From assembly GCF_030519355.1 (NCBI RefSeq), contig NZ_JAUMKC010000001.1, positions 124,001 to 188,000 on the forward strand: DNA of 64,000 bases, written 5' to 3'. Both the position numbers and the translations under genes were made by a program. Each line of letters opens with the position of its first letter. Positions within the stretch are counted from its first letter, which is position 1. Of the stretch, positions 44,677 to 53,648 are shown in pieces. This stretch comes from Mucilaginibacter sp. L3T2-6 (GTDB taxonomy: Bacteria; Bacteroidota; Bacteroidia; Sphingobacteriales; Sphingobacteriaceae). The notes below the pieces were generated by a model. The model saw only the letters and a list, made by a program, of their open reading frames with translations, was not told the DNA's origin and did not search any database.

Positions 44677-45795
44677 TTACGCTGCTTTCTCCAGGTAAAC
44701 AATAAATTCAGCGCCTTCGCCGGGCTTGCTTTTCACTTCCAGCTTTCCATTGTTAACATCTACAAACTGTTTTATTAATCCTAATCCAATACCCGCCCCT
44801 GCTTCATTGTTGGTGCCAAAGCCTGATATTCCTTTGCCCGTAACTTTGAAAAGCTTTTCCATTTTTTGGGGCAATATGCCGATGCCGTTATCTTTTACAT
44901 GGATGGCCTGGTAGTCGTCATCGTCAGAATAAAATATTTCAATACTACCGCCGTGGGGCGTAAATTTTATCGCATTGCCTATCAGGTTCCCGAAGATAAT
45001 TTTAACATGATTTAGATCTGCCGATACGTATTTTTCCCCCTGGCAGGTGTGGTGCACCAGGTTGATGCGTTTGTTTTTGGCAAGAAAGCCTGATACAGAG
45101 ACTATTTCATCGATAACGCTTGTTATATTCAACTTTTCAGTTTCGGTTTTGTTGCCGGTCTGCTGGTTGCCGGCCCAGGCCAGCAGATTATTTACCATCA
45201 TGGTAACCATGCTTAACTGCTGATAAAATCCGTTCAGCACTTCTTTTTGTTCTTCCGGCGAAAAATCTCCCGCTTTCATTCCTTCCATCGACTGTAAAAT
45301 AGCGGCAAAGGGCGCGCGCAAGTCGTGGCTGATGATTGAAAATAGCTGGTCTTTGGTTTGGTTTAACTGGTGGAGCGTTTCTTTTTGCTGCAATATTTCG
45401 GCCTTTTGCAGGGCAATGTCCTCATTTTGTTTTTGCAGTACTTTGTTCAGAGCGTTTTTTTGCCGGTTGTTACGGATAATTATTACAATAAAGGCTATTA
45501 CAAACAGCGCTATCACATTTCGTATCCAGAACAGGCGCTTTGCAAGCGCAACTTCGCTCTTGAGCCGGGCGTTGTCGGCAGCCTGCTGTTTTAAAAGCAG
45601 CTGGTTTATTTCCTGGTTTTTCTGGCTGATGATGGCACTGTCGGCTTTGTTGGCTATGGGTTGACGCATATAGCCGGCAGCATCCTTAACACCTAATAAG
45701 GATACCAGCAGTATAAAAATATACCGGGACAAGTTCTTGTTCAATTGTATCAGGCCAGTTTGACGGTCTCGGGTGTAAAAATAGCAATTTATCAT
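44677..45795 (-). CDS. Membrane sensor histidine kinase without an obvious sensor domain
   Basis: A 372-aa kinase. The ATG at 45795 is chosen; the open frame extends to a GTG at 45831. A hydrophobic segment lies at ~19-35, a short charged stretch follows, and a second helix is at ~89-107. A coiled coil leads to the phospho-acceptor box ISHDLRAPF (His157) and the ATPase domain with NLIGNAIKFTPHGG, DNGIGI and GAGIGLGL. Related kinases often have TPR repeats between the two hydrophobic segments; here only ~50 residues remain. No response regulator is adjacent. Confidence 0.87.
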   Translation of the reverse strand: MINCYFYTRDRQTGLIQLNKNLSRYIFILLVSLLGVKDAAGYMRQPIANKADSAIISQKNQEINQLLLKQQAADNARLKSEVALAKRLFWIRNVIALFVIAFIVIIIRNNRQKNALNKVLQKQNEDIALQKAEILQQKETLHQLNQTKDQLFSIISHDLRAPFAAILQSMEGMKAGDFSPEEQKEVLNGFYQQLSMVTMMVNNLLAWAGNQQTGNKTETEKLNITSVIDEIVSVSGFLAKNKRINLVHHTCQGEKYVSADLNHVKIIFGNLIGNAIKFTPHGGSIEIFYSDDDDYQAIHVKDNGIGILPQKMEKLFKVTGKGISGFGTNNEAGAGIGLGLIKQFVDVNNGKLEVKSKPGEGAEFIVYLEKAA

Positions 45796-45857
45796 TGTGA
45801 TTGTCAACCCAATTGGCCAATTTATTGCCACGGGACGCCTTTTGTAAAAAAGATGGG

Positions 45858-46061
45858 TTAATAGCCCCTCCGTACAACGCGCATGAACTGACGGTGGCGT
45901 TTTTCGTTATAATATTCGTTAGTAACCAGTACTGCATGAATTATGCCCGGCACCCAAAAAAACAGGGTTAGGAATATATTAAGTATAAACGCACCGATTT
46001 TACCGGTAGTTAATATAGCTAACGGCGGAAACAGGAAACAAAGAAAGTATCGCATGATCAT
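45858..46061 (-). CDS. Pmp3/YqaE family small membrane protein
   Basis: A 67-aa proteolipid with two membrane helices: RYFLCFLFPPLAILTTGK and ILNIFLTLFFWVPGIIHAVL, which closely match the Pmp3 family. Members are stress-induced and affect membrane potential. A second ATG two codons in (46055) gives the more usual MRYF start. The basic C-terminal tail (EKRHRQFMRVVRRGY) is typical. Confidence 0.9.
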   Translation of the reverse strand: MIMRYFLCFLFPPLAILTTGKIGAFILNIFLTLFFWVPGIIHAVLVTNEYYNEKRHRQFMRVVRRGY

Positions 46062-46242
46062 TTTTAAGCTAAAAGTTTAAAGCCAAAAGCTGACACAGCT
46101 TTTTATATATTGACGGCTAAAACACTGATTTGTTACAGCTTTGCGCCAGGAAAACGCCAGTTTAAACTAAAGACTAACTTAAGCTTGTTCCTGATCCTCC
46201 GGCTTTATTAATTTTACTGACTTTCTCCTATATTTACCTGAA

Positions 46243-47070
46243 ATGATTATCGTTATCCAATGTACCGACAGGGCCGGGCTGGTGGCATCTGTTTCGGCCA
46301 TATTAGCAAAAAACCTTTTCAATATCGTTTCGTTGCGCGAGCATGTAGACCAGGCCGACAACCTGTTCTTTATGCGCCTGGAGGTTACGAAAGGGGAGAA
46401 CGAGGATACACTTGAAAAACAGCTGCGAAAGATATTGCCGGACAATGCCACTATCCTTATCAACCCGCTGCCTGACAAGAAAGTGGTGGTTATGGTGACA
46501 AAAGAATACCATTGCCTGGCTGATATACTCATCCGTAATTATTTTGGAACATTAGGAGCTACGGTGCAGTGCGTAATTGGCAACCATAATGTATTGGAGG
46601 ATATTTGCAGACGTTTTGATATGCCTTTTTATGGCATTTCGCATGAAGGTATCAGTAAGCCGGAATTTGAAGAAAAAATTGCCGGGACCATAGACCAGTA
46701 CAGGCCTGACTACATTGTACTGGCTAAATTCATGAGGATACTCTCGCCGATGCTGGTTGCCAGGTTTCCTAACCGGGTAATTAACATCCATCATTCGTTT
46801 TTACCTGCATTTATTGGGGCCAATCCTTACCGGCAGGCGTATGAACGTGGTGTTAAACTGATAGGCGCCACGGCGCATTTTGTGTCTAATGAATTAGACG
46901 AAGGCCCCATCATTGCGCAGCAAATCATCCCGGTTACACATTCATTTACGGCGGCAGACATGGTGAAGGCCGGTAAGGAGATTGAAACATCGGTATTAGC
47001 CAGGGCGCTGAAGCTGGTTTTTGAGGATAGGGTATTTGTATATCACAACAAAACGGTAGTGTTTGAATAA
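46243..47070 (+). CDS. purU: Formyltetrahydrofolate deformylase
   Basis: A 275-aa enzyme that hydrolyses 10-formyl-tetrahydrofolate to formate, supplying formate and balancing one-carbon pools. The N-terminal ACT domain (IVIQCTDRAGLVASVSAILA) is followed by the formyltransferase fold with the catalytic signature NIHHSFLPAFIGANPYRQAY and the Asp in ELDEGPIIAQQ. Length fits the family. Single plus-strand gene. Confidence 0.95.
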   Translation: MIIVIQCTDRAGLVASVSAILAKNLFNIVSLREHVDQADNLFFMRLEVTKGENEDTLEKQLRKILPDNATILINPLPDKKVVVMVTKEYHCLADILIRNYFGTLGATVQCVIGNHNVLEDICRRFDMPFYGISHEGISKPEFEEKIAGTIDQYRPDYIVLAKFMRILSPMLVARFPNRVINIHHSFLPAFIGANPYRQAYERGVKLIGATAHFVSNELDEGPIIAQQIIPVTHSFTAADMVKAGKEIETSVLARALKLVFEDRVFVYHNKTVVFE

Positions 47071-47091
47071 ATATTCGCATCGCCATTTGAT

Positions 47092-47205
47092 GCAGGGCGA
47101 TGCCCTGCGCTGATGGAGTGCTCCCTTTCAAAGAAAGAAATTTAGATAGAATGAATTAAATACCCCGAAGGAGTTACATAAGTCAGCGATGGGCAACACC
47201 CATCG
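47092..47205. repeat. Paired intergenic palindromes
   Basis: Two perfect hairpins in the gap before the PIG-L gene: GCAGGGC-GAT-GCCCTGC (47092-47108) and CGATGGG-CAACA-CCCATCG (47187-47205), linked by text including TACCCCGAAGGAGTTACATA. From memory this style (CCCGAAGG.GTTA plus GGGCAACACCC) recurs between genes in Sphingobacteriaceae and Chitinophagaceae genomes. Confidence 0.6.
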
Positions 47206-47227
47206 TGAAAACGCAATACATAAAACC

Positions 47228-47980
47228 ATGGACCTCAACACCCGCCGTCAATTTGTAAAAACCGCCGCTGCTGGCCTTAGCCTGCTAACCCTGCCCGATC
47301 TGTTAACCGCCAAACCGGCACAAGGGACCGCAAAAAAGAAAATTGTCTGTGTGGGCGGACATCCGGATGATCCCGAAAGCGGCTGCGGGGGAACACTGGC
47401 AAAACTGGCGGCGATGGGCCACAAGGTTACTATCATTTACCTCACTACAGGTGAGGCAGGTATCCCCGGCAAAAGCCACGACGAAGCCGCGGCTATCCGT
47501 AAGCAGGAAGCACTGAACGCCTGCAAAATATTGAATGCTAAGCCTGTTTTCGCGGGACAGACCGACGGCAGTACTGTAGCAGATAACGCCGCCCTTGAGC
47601 ACCTTCAAAAGCTGGTGGCTGCCGAAAAGCCCGATGTGGTATTTACCCATTGGCCGGCTGATGCTCATAAGGATCACCAGGTAGCCAGCCTGCTTACCAT
47701 ACAAACATGGGTACGTTCTTCCGGTAAATTCAGCCTCTATTTTTTCGAGGTATGCACGGGTGAACAGACGCTGATCTTTATGCCGACAGATTATGTAGAT
47801 TCGGAAACCCAGGAGCAAAAAAGAAAATCGGTTTACTGCCATACCAGCCAGGACCCTCCCGGAATTTATGCCTGCGGTCATGCCGCCATGGAAGATTTCC
47901 GCGGAAGAGAAGCCGGTGTAAAAGCCGCCGAAGGCTTTGTGCGAATGACCGGCAAAGGCATGGGAACTATTGCTTTGTAA
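47228..47980 (+). CDS. Exported PIG-L family deacetylase
   Basis: A 250-aa zinc hydrolase with a twin-arginine signal (NTRRQFVKTAAAGLSLL). The start at 47228 puts that signal at the N terminus; an upstream ATG at 47189 lies inside a palindromic repeat and is less likely. The zinc motif is VGGHPDDPESGCGG (HPDD) with the second part THWPADAHKDHQ (HxxH type). The family removes acetyl groups from amino sugars or their conjugates, such as in LPS, GPI or bacillithiol making. Being exported, a surface or dietary sugar substrate is likely here. Confidence 0.88.
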   Translation: MDLNTRRQFVKTAAAGLSLLTLPDLLTAKPAQGTAKKKIVCVGGHPDDPESGCGGTLAKLAAMGHKVTIIYLTTGEAGIPGKSHDEAAAIRKQEALNACKILNAKPVFAGQTDGSTVADNAALEHLQKLVAAEKPDVVFTHWPADAHKDHQVASLLTIQTWVRSSGKFSLYFFEVCTGEQTLIFMPTDYVDSETQEQKRKSVYCHTSQDPPGIYACGHAAMEDFRGREAGVKAAEGFVRMTGKGMGTIAL

Positions 47981-48072
47981 TATTCCTATCACATTAACTA
48001 TATATATAGTTTTAATAAAAGCGTTTGGTTATGTTAGCGTTCGATATGCTAAACAGTTAACCTTACCTTTTA

Positions 48073-50730
48073 ATGCGGAAATTACTTTTACTACCCCTGT
48101 TGATTGTTCTGGCGGTTGCGGCTAAGTCCCAAAACCGCGGCACTATCAGAGCCACCGTTATTGATTCGGTAAGCCGTCAGCCGGTACAGTTGGCCACTGT
48201 CTCATTACTGAAGCTGAGCGATACTTCGCTTGTCTCCTATACTGTTACTGATAAGAACGGGACCTTCGTTCTTCATAACATCAAACAGGAGCCATCCCGT
48301 CTGCTGATATCGCATGTCGGCTATCGCGGGCTGCATCTAAAAATTGATTTTAAAAATGGAGAATTGATTAATCTGGGCAATTTGTATCTGTCCTCGAGGA
48401 TGCTGCAAGAGGTTGTTGTAAAAGGCGAACGTGTACCGGTAATTATGAGGAAAGACACGCTGGAATTCGACGCGCTGGCTTTTAAAACGCGGCCCAATGC
48501 CATGGTAAGAGATTTGCTTATGAAGCTTCCGGGGGTGCAGATAAACCGCGACGGCATTACCGTAAATGGTAAAGCGGTATCGAAAATAAAAGTGAACGGG
48601 CGTAGTTTTTTTGTTAATGATCCGTCCATTGCTACCGACAACCTTCCCGCCGAACTCATTTCAAAGGTACAGGTTTATGATGACCGCGATGACGACCCCG
48701 ACCACATAACACCCTCATACCAGGTAAAAAAGATCATCAACCTAAAGTTTAAGAATAAATTTCTGAAGGGTGTATTGAGCTCGCTGGGTGCAGGCGGTGG
48801 TACGCAGGATAGGTATGTTGCCTCAGGCTTTGCCGCAAAATTCAGTAACGACGTACAAATATCCGGCAAGCTGGATGCCGATAACCTGAGCGGAACGCAG
48901 CTCTTCTTTGGCAATAATGGGGGCTTTGCGCCAGTATCATACAGTAACAACGGCATTAAAAAAGGCGTGAAAGGTAATTTCGATATAGATAAGGACTTGA
49001 GCAAAAAACTGCATCTGCACTCCGAATATCGTTTTGATAACACCCGGATCGATAATGGCACTCAAACTAAAACGCAGCAAAACATACGCGATACTATTTT
49101 TACCGCGCTCAACAGCAATACCTCATATCATAAGCAGCATAACCAAAAGCTCTACAGCCAGCTTGAGTGGAAGCCCGACTCATTGACCGAAATAAAATGG
49201 GTACCCAATATCGAGTATAACTATAACGGCAGCAAGAGCACCAGCCTTGGCAGAAATTCTAACAATTTTGTGCCCTTATTAAATACGACGCTTGCCGGCG
49301 ATGATGGGCATATTTCGGAGTTTACCTACGATCATAATTTCAACTATCACCGTAAACTCAATAAAAAAGGCTTGTCACTCAATATCGGTAACAGCATCAG
49401 CGTACATCCCCAGCATAGTATAGACTTTAACGCTAACGATCTGATGTCATATGTGATCGGCTTCCCATCGGATACGCTGCGGCGGTCTATTAAAAATGTC
49501 AATAACGATGTTTCAGAAGTGGTGAGCGCCGGCCTTCATGATCCGTTCACGAAAAAAGTGTCTTTCGATATTGGAATAATTGCCCTGCACGACCGTAACA
49601 AGGGGGAGTTGCTGACTTATGATGAGGATTTTAAGACCGGCCTTTATACAATATTTGTACAAAGCCAAAGCAATACCCTTACGCGCAACTTGTGGGGCGA
49701 GAGTCTGAACCCGCAATTCACTGTAAATTTTACCGAGGATATATCGATAAAAGCTGGCGTAAATATGCTCACACAACAGATTGGTAATGATTTTGGTGTG
49801 GGTTTACCCCAACTGAACCAAAATTTTTTCTATTTGTTCCCAACCGCCGAGATTCATATCAGGGCGTTTACCTTCGGATATAATAAGGCCGTACAGCAGC
49901 CGTCCATCAGCAGTTTGCAACCAATTACTGTAATTTATGATCCGTTGCATAAATTCATTGGTAATCCAAACTTAAAGCCGGTCAAAATCGACAATTTTTC
50001 TTTATCATTCCAGCATAATAAATATCAGGCAGGTTTTAACCTGAATGCCGGCGCAGAATTTTCTATCGCTCAAAATACCATAATTAACCAGCAGATTGTG
50101 AATGCGGTGGGCGGCACAGTTACTACACCTGTAAATGGTGAGGGCAGTAAAAAGCTCGCTTTGCATTCATCGTTTTATAAAAGTTTCAAAAGACAGGGCA
50201 AATGGGACTTTGGCATCGACGGCACAGGTTCCGTCATCTACGGGAATAATTATTTCTTGGTAAACGGGCAGCCTGGCTTCCAGAATACCACACAACTATT
50301 AATGAGAGCGGGTATGTATGCGGATTGGAATAAGATGGTGTCAATAAGGCCCTATTACGATGTTGACTATGCTGTAACTAATTATAAGGATGTGAACTAT
50401 CCGCATACAAGTTATACAACACACACGGCAACTCTGCAGCTTAACGTAACCGAGGTCAAACATTTTTCATGGAAAACCGAATATACATTCCATTATGTGC
50501 CGCTTGCACCGGCGGGCTTTCAGCGCACCGCTAATTTGCTGAACATGACACTTAGCCGCCGGATTCAAAAGGACAAAGCTGAAATAGGCATCACCTGCTA
50601 CGACCTGCTGAACCAGAATGTTAGCCAGGTACATTATGTAAGCCTTAACACCATAACCGATGTTCAAAACCAGATATTAAAACGGTATTTAATGTTTACA
50701 TATACTTATCATTTTAGCAGGTTTAAGTAG
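48073..50730 (+). CDS. TonB-dependent-receptor-like outer membrane beta-barrel protein
   Basis: An 885-aa outer membrane protein. The signal peptide ends near AKSQ (~20). Residues ~21-105 are a carboxypeptidase-regulatory-like beta-sandwich (TIRATVIDSVSRQPVQLATV). A plug-like part (~115-220: VPVIMRKDTLEFDALAFKTR, LMKLPGVQINRDGITVNGK) precedes a long beta-barrel with many aromatic alternating strands and a C-terminal LMFTYTYHFSRF. It is the outer membrane beta-barrel family form, without a SusD partner. Cargo unknown; the galactanase gene follows 57 nt later. Confidence 0.9.
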   Translation: MRKLLLLPLLIVLAVAAKSQNRGTIRATVIDSVSRQPVQLATVSLLKLSDTSLVSYTVTDKNGTFVLHNIKQEPSRLLISHVGYRGLHLKIDFKNGELINLGNLYLSSRMLQEVVVKGERVPVIMRKDTLEFDALAFKTRPNAMVRDLLMKLPGVQINRDGITVNGKAVSKIKVNGRSFFVNDPSIATDNLPAELISKVQVYDDRDDDPDHITPSYQVKKIINLKFKNKFLKGVLSSLGAGGGTQDRYVASGFAAKFSNDVQISGKLDADNLSGTQLFFGNNGGFAPVSYSNNGIKKGVKGNFDIDKDLSKKLHLHSEYRFDNTRIDNGTQTKTQQNIRDTIFTALNSNTSYHKQHNQKLYSQLEWKPDSLTEIKWVPNIEYNYNGSKSTSLGRNSNNFVPLLNTTLAGDDGHISEFTYDHNFNYHRKLNKKGLSLNIGNSISVHPQHSIDFNANDLMSYVIGFPSDTLRRSIKNVNNDVSEVVSAGLHDPFTKKVSFDIGIIALHDRNKGELLTYDEDFKTGLYTIFVQSQSNTLTRNLWGESLNPQFTVNFTEDISIKAGVNMLTQQIGNDFGVGLPQLNQNFFYLFPTAEIHIRAFTFGYNKAVQQPSISSLQPITVIYDPLHKFIGNPNLKPVKIDNFSLSFQHNKYQAGFNLNAGAEFSIAQNTIINQQIVNAVGGTVTTPVNGEGSKKLALHSSFYKSFKRQGKWDFGIDGTGSVIYGNNYFLVNGQPGFQNTTQLLMRAGMYADWNKMVSIRPYYDVDYAVTNYKDVNYPHTSYTTHTATLQLNVTEVKHFSWKTEYTFHYVPLAPAGFQRTANLLNMTLSRRIQKDKAEIGITCYDLLNQNVSQVHYVSLNTITDVQNQILKRYLMFTYTYHFSRFK

Positions 50731-50767
50731 CCTGTTTTGTAAAATATCCACGACGAACTTATTTTAA

Positions 50768-50799
50768 TTGTCAATAGAACACTTTACATGGTATCTTTA
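50768..50799 (+). promoter_or_regulatory. Likely promoter of the GH53 gene
   Basis: TTG (50768-50770), 21-nt spacer, then TATCTTTA (50792-50799), one base off TAnnTTTG. It overlaps an upstream ATG at 50788 and so supports the GH53 start at 50818. Confidence 0.4.
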
Positions 50800-50817
50800 G
50801 CCTGCCAATTATACGCT

Positions 50818-52239
50818 ATGCTAAATCAAGTTAAAAATATTTTCCGCATTGCAGTGTTGCTTGCTTTATTACCCACTGGCAATGCCGCCGCCCAGGCCCG
50901 CCGATTTAAACCTAAGCCGCCGGGAGTGCCCTCGGAACTTCAGGTAACGCCTTACAAAACTACCATGATTGCCAACGGCAAGGATGAAACCCTGATAACC
51001 GTAAAAGTGATTGACAGCAAGGGCGATGTTTTACCAAAAGCCGGATTGCCCGTCACCTTTAAAGTTACGGGTGATGCTTCGATAGTGCGTGTTACCAGCG
51101 ACAAGCCAAACATACAGCAAATTGCACTAAACAAACTTACAGACAGTACAAGCTCAGTAAAATTCACCGGAAGCTGCCGGGTGATATTTCGTGCAGGGCG
51201 CACCCTCGGTCATATCAAATTTGAAGCAAAAGCCGACAGCGTGTTCCCCGGGGCCACCGAGATACATACCGTGCAGCCGGGTATTGCGCATGCTATAACT
51301 GCTGAAAAATATGTACCGCAAAAAGTAAAAGGGAAAATTTTAGGCGCTGACATTTCTTTTTTACCTGAATTGGAAAGCCGGGGAGCGAAATTCTCCGATA
51401 ACGGAAAACCGGGTGACGCTATCCAAATCATGAAGGGCCACGGATTTAACTATATCCGCCTGCGCATATTCAATGCACCCGCCAACCCGAAAGGTTATTC
51501 GCCGGATAAAGGCTTTTGCGACCTGGAGCACACCAAACAGATGGCCAAACGCATAAAAGCTGCCGGCATGAAATTTCTGCTCGATTTTCATTACAGCGAC
51601 TACTGGGCCGACCCGCAGCAGCAAAACAAACCCGCTGCCTGGGTAGGACAGGATTTCGCTACTCTTAAGAAATCTTTGTATACTTATACCGCTGATGTAA
51701 TGCAGCAATTAAAAGCCCAGGGCACGGCGCCTGATATGGTGCAGGTGGGGAATGAAATTAATCATGGAATTGTTTGGCCCGATGCTGCCATCAACAATCT
51801 CGATAGTCTGGCGCAGTTACTGTATCAGGGCTTTAAAGCTGTAAAGGCAGTGAGTCCGCAAACCGCCGTAATGCTGCACATTGCTTTAGGCGGTCAGAAT
51901 GATGAATCGCGGTTTTTCCTCGATAATATGCAAAAGCGTAATGTGCCTTTTGATGTAATTGGCTTATCATACTACCCTAAATGGCACGGTACACTTACCG
52001 ACCTTAAAAACAACATGGCCGACCTCGCCAGGCGCTATCACAAACAGGTAATGGTGGCGGAATATTCGCAATTAAAGAAAGAAGTAAACGATATTGCCTT
52101 TACCGCCCCTGGCGACAAGGCTTTAGGCAGCTTTATCTGGGAGCCGCTCAGCACCTGGGAAAGCATATTTGATAAAGACGGCAATGCAAACCAATACATG
52201 AATGTTTACCCGGATATTGCGAAGAAATATCTGCATTAA
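50818..52239 (+). CDS. GH53 arabinogalactan endo-beta-1,4-galactanase with N-terminal Ig-like domain
   Basis: A 473-aa secreted enzyme that cuts beta-1,4-galactan, such as pectin side chains. The start at 50818 gives a clean signal peptide (MLNQVKNIFRIAVLLALLPT, cleavage near AAAQ); an ATG at 50788 would add ten residues before it. Residues ~38-155 form an Ig-like domain of the invasin/GH2 C-terminal type (PYKTTMIANGKDETLITVKV). The GH53 barrel starts near 174 (ILGADISFLPELESRGAKF); the acid/base is Glu313 in QVGNEINHG and the nucleophile is Glu415 in VAEYSQ. Context: barrel protein upstream, alpha-galactosidase downstream. Confidence 0.93.
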   Translation: MLNQVKNIFRIAVLLALLPTGNAAAQARRFKPKPPGVPSELQVTPYKTTMIANGKDETLITVKVIDSKGDVLPKAGLPVTFKVTGDASIVRVTSDKPNIQQIALNKLTDSTSSVKFTGSCRVIFRAGRTLGHIKFEAKADSVFPGATEIHTVQPGIAHAITAEKYVPQKVKGKILGADISFLPELESRGAKFSDNGKPGDAIQIMKGHGFNYIRLRIFNAPANPKGYSPDKGFCDLEHTKQMAKRIKAAGMKFLLDFHYSDYWADPQQQNKPAAWVGQDFATLKKSLYTYTADVMQQLKAQGTAPDMVQVGNEINHGIVWPDAAINNLDSLAQLLYQGFKAVKAVSPQTAVMLHIALGGQNDESRFFLDNMQKRNVPFDVIGLSYYPKWHGTLTDLKNNMADLARRYHKQVMVAEYSQLKKEVNDIAFTAPGDKALGSFIWEPLSTWESIFDKDGNANQYMNVYPDIAKKYLH

Positions 52240-52586
52240 TGTACGGTTATGCCATAAAGTCGATGGACGGGACTTGCTGCCCTATACATCCATGCTTCCT
52301 GACTCCAGGGGAGTCAAATATTGGCAGAAAAAATAACAACCCCGTGACACGTGCTGTGGGTACGAAACATCACGTGTTTATTCCCTTCATCATTCGATAT
52401 TTTTATTCCTTAAAAGCCTGGCTTAATGACATTGACCCACGGCACGCTAAAATCTTACTATTTTGTATCTGCCAATATTTTTCCCTTACAGGGTATTTAA
52501 TCTCAATAATCAGGCTGACGATTATTCCAACAAAAAAACCCTGCTGGTTGTGGCAGGGCTTTTTATTAACTAATTGTGATGGTGTG
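52240..52586. other. Intergenic gap after the GH53 gene
   Basis: About 350 nt. It holds a 7-bp hairpin (TGACTCC-AGG-GGAGTCA, 52300-52316) and the terminator at 52539-52558. A 137-codon plus-strand ORF runs through the gap, across the terminator and into the 3' end of the minus-strand gene, and lacks protein-like features. Confidence 0.5.
52539..52558 (-). terminator. Terminator of the small secreted protein genes
   Basis: 6-bp GC-rich stem CCCTGC / GCAGGG with an 8-nt loop. On the minus strand seven T follow; on the plus strand CTTTTTATT follows. It probably ends transcripts from both sides. Confidence 0.8.
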
Positions 52587-52946
52587 TTATTTCGCGCGCA
52601 TAAGCGTAGCATGCATTTTAAAACCCTGGTAATCTATATCCATACCCACTGAATCGGCTTCAGGATAGAATTTATTGGTGGTTTTTACATCAACGCCGTT
52701 TACATCAATGTTGAAAGAAAAATCGTTGCCGGCGATTTTGCCGTTGGTAATATCGGTTTTACCGTTCTGCCCTTCGCCAAAGCCGGTAAGCTTATCGCCG
52801 TCAACAGTAAAAGTATAATTTAAAGGGTAATCGTTTCCGTCCGGAGCATGCAGGGTGCCTGTCCACTTACCTGTTAGGTCGGCAAAAAAGGCAAAGGCTG
52901 CAATAACGCACAATAGTAGCGCAGTTGTGATAAACGTCTTTTTCAT
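52587..52946 (-). CDS. Small secreted beta-rich protein, paralogue 1 of 3
   Basis: A 119-aa exported protein (signal MKKTFITTALLLCVIAAFAF, cleavage near 21). The mature part starts DLTGKWTGTLHAPDGNDYPL and goes on with a VDGDKLTGFGEG segment, a VxxGKIxGxxFSF strand pair and a closing beta strand. It has the same plan as the proteins at 52997 and 53649. The pattern resembles small calycin/lipocalin-like barrels or C-terminal domains seen fused to glycosidases, but I cannot name a family. Gap to the next paralogue is 50 nt, so they may be co-transcribed. Confidence 0.72.
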   Translation of the reverse strand: MKKTFITTALLLCVIAAFAFFADLTGKWTGTLHAPDGNDYPLNYTFTVDGDKLTGFGEGQNGKTDITNGKIAGNDFSFNIDVNGVDVKTTNKFYPEADSVGMDIDYQGFKMHATLMRAK

Positions 52947-52996
52947 GGTTTAGTTATTTGAGTTGTGTTTTATGTCGGGAGCCTTGGCTCGGCCCT

Positions 52997-53353
52997 TTAT
53001 TTATCCTTCTTAACTATAAAATGTGCTTTAGGTCCCCCAAAGTCAATATCCATTGCTAATGAATCAGCATAAATTTTACCCGTGTGAGGGTAATCGGTTC
53101 CGGATACATTCACCTTGAACGAAAACTTATCACCGTCAATTTTGCCGTCGTCAACAGTAACAGAACCGGCCGGCGATTCAGCAGTGCCGGTAAGCTTGTC
53201 GCCATCAACCTTGAAATCATAGCTTACAGCAATTTCCTGCCCATCAGGAGTAGTAAGTGTGCCCGACCATTTGCCGCTGATGTCGGCAATGATAGCAAAG
53301 CAAACCATAAAACAGCATATTAATGCCGTGGTAGTAAAGATCTTCTTTTTCAT
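52997..53353 (-). CDS. Small secreted beta-rich protein, paralogue 2 of 3
   Basis: A 118-aa exported protein with the same plan as its neighbours: signal (KKKIFTTTALICCFMVCFAI), ISGKWSGTLTTPDGQEI, FKVDGDKLTGTAESPAGSVT, VDDGKIDGDKFSFKV, and a final strand ending HFIVKKDK. Roughly half of the residues are shared with paralogue 1 by eye. Function unknown; a ligand-binding or inhibitor role in the periplasm or outside is possible. Confidence 0.72.
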   Translation of the reverse strand: MKKKIFTTTALICCFMVCFAIIADISGKWSGTLTTPDGQEIAVSYDFKVDGDKLTGTAESPAGSVTVDDGKIDGDKFSFKVNVSGTDYPHTGKIYADSLAMDIDFGGPKAHFIVKKDK

Positions 53354-53648
53354 AATTCAGTTTTTTGTAAGACGCTTTAGTAATATAACTGTTACAATGC
53401 AGGCATAAAATACCATTGTTCCATCAATGAGAATTACGCCTCTTTAAAATTAATGTTATTTATCAATAAGGCGTAGGGCTTAATAAAAATATTTTGTGAA
53501 AGTGAAAGTTTTTCTGAAATGATGATCAAAGGGAGCGTATCGCATACGCCTCGTCGTCATCATGAACATGTCTTGTGTATACGTGTTGCAAAAGGGCGTA
53601 TGCGATACGCCTCTGCAAAACGACCTGTAAATTTGTTGGCCGAAGCCT
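53354..53648. other. Gap between paralogues 2 and 3
   Basis: About 295 nt, carrying the inverted repeat at 53535-53610 and otherwise A/T-rich sequence with no gene. It probably holds the promoter for paralogues 2 and 1. Confidence 0.45.
53535..53610. repeat. Inverted repeat of near-palindromic gcgtat-cgc-atacgc arms
   Basis: GCGTATCGCATACGCC (53535-53550) and its exact reverse complement GGCGTATGCGATACGC (53595-53610), 44 nt apart. Each arm is also almost a palindrome by itself, so it can form two small hairpins or one large one. This is the shape of REP/BIME-like extragenic elements. Confidence 0.75.

Noticed and set aside
47303..47992. Minus-strand ORF of 229 codons
   Set aside because: It is antisense to the PIG-L gene, which has a twin-arginine signal and zinc motifs.
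48073..50730. Barrel protein read as SusC of a polysaccharide locus
   Set aside because: No SusD gene follows and the sequence is of the outer membrane beta-barrel family type, so only a general receptor-like call is made.
52239..52652. Plus-strand ORF of 137 codons after the GH53 gene
   Set aside because: It runs across a clear terminator and into the 3' end of an opposite gene, and its composition is not protein-like.
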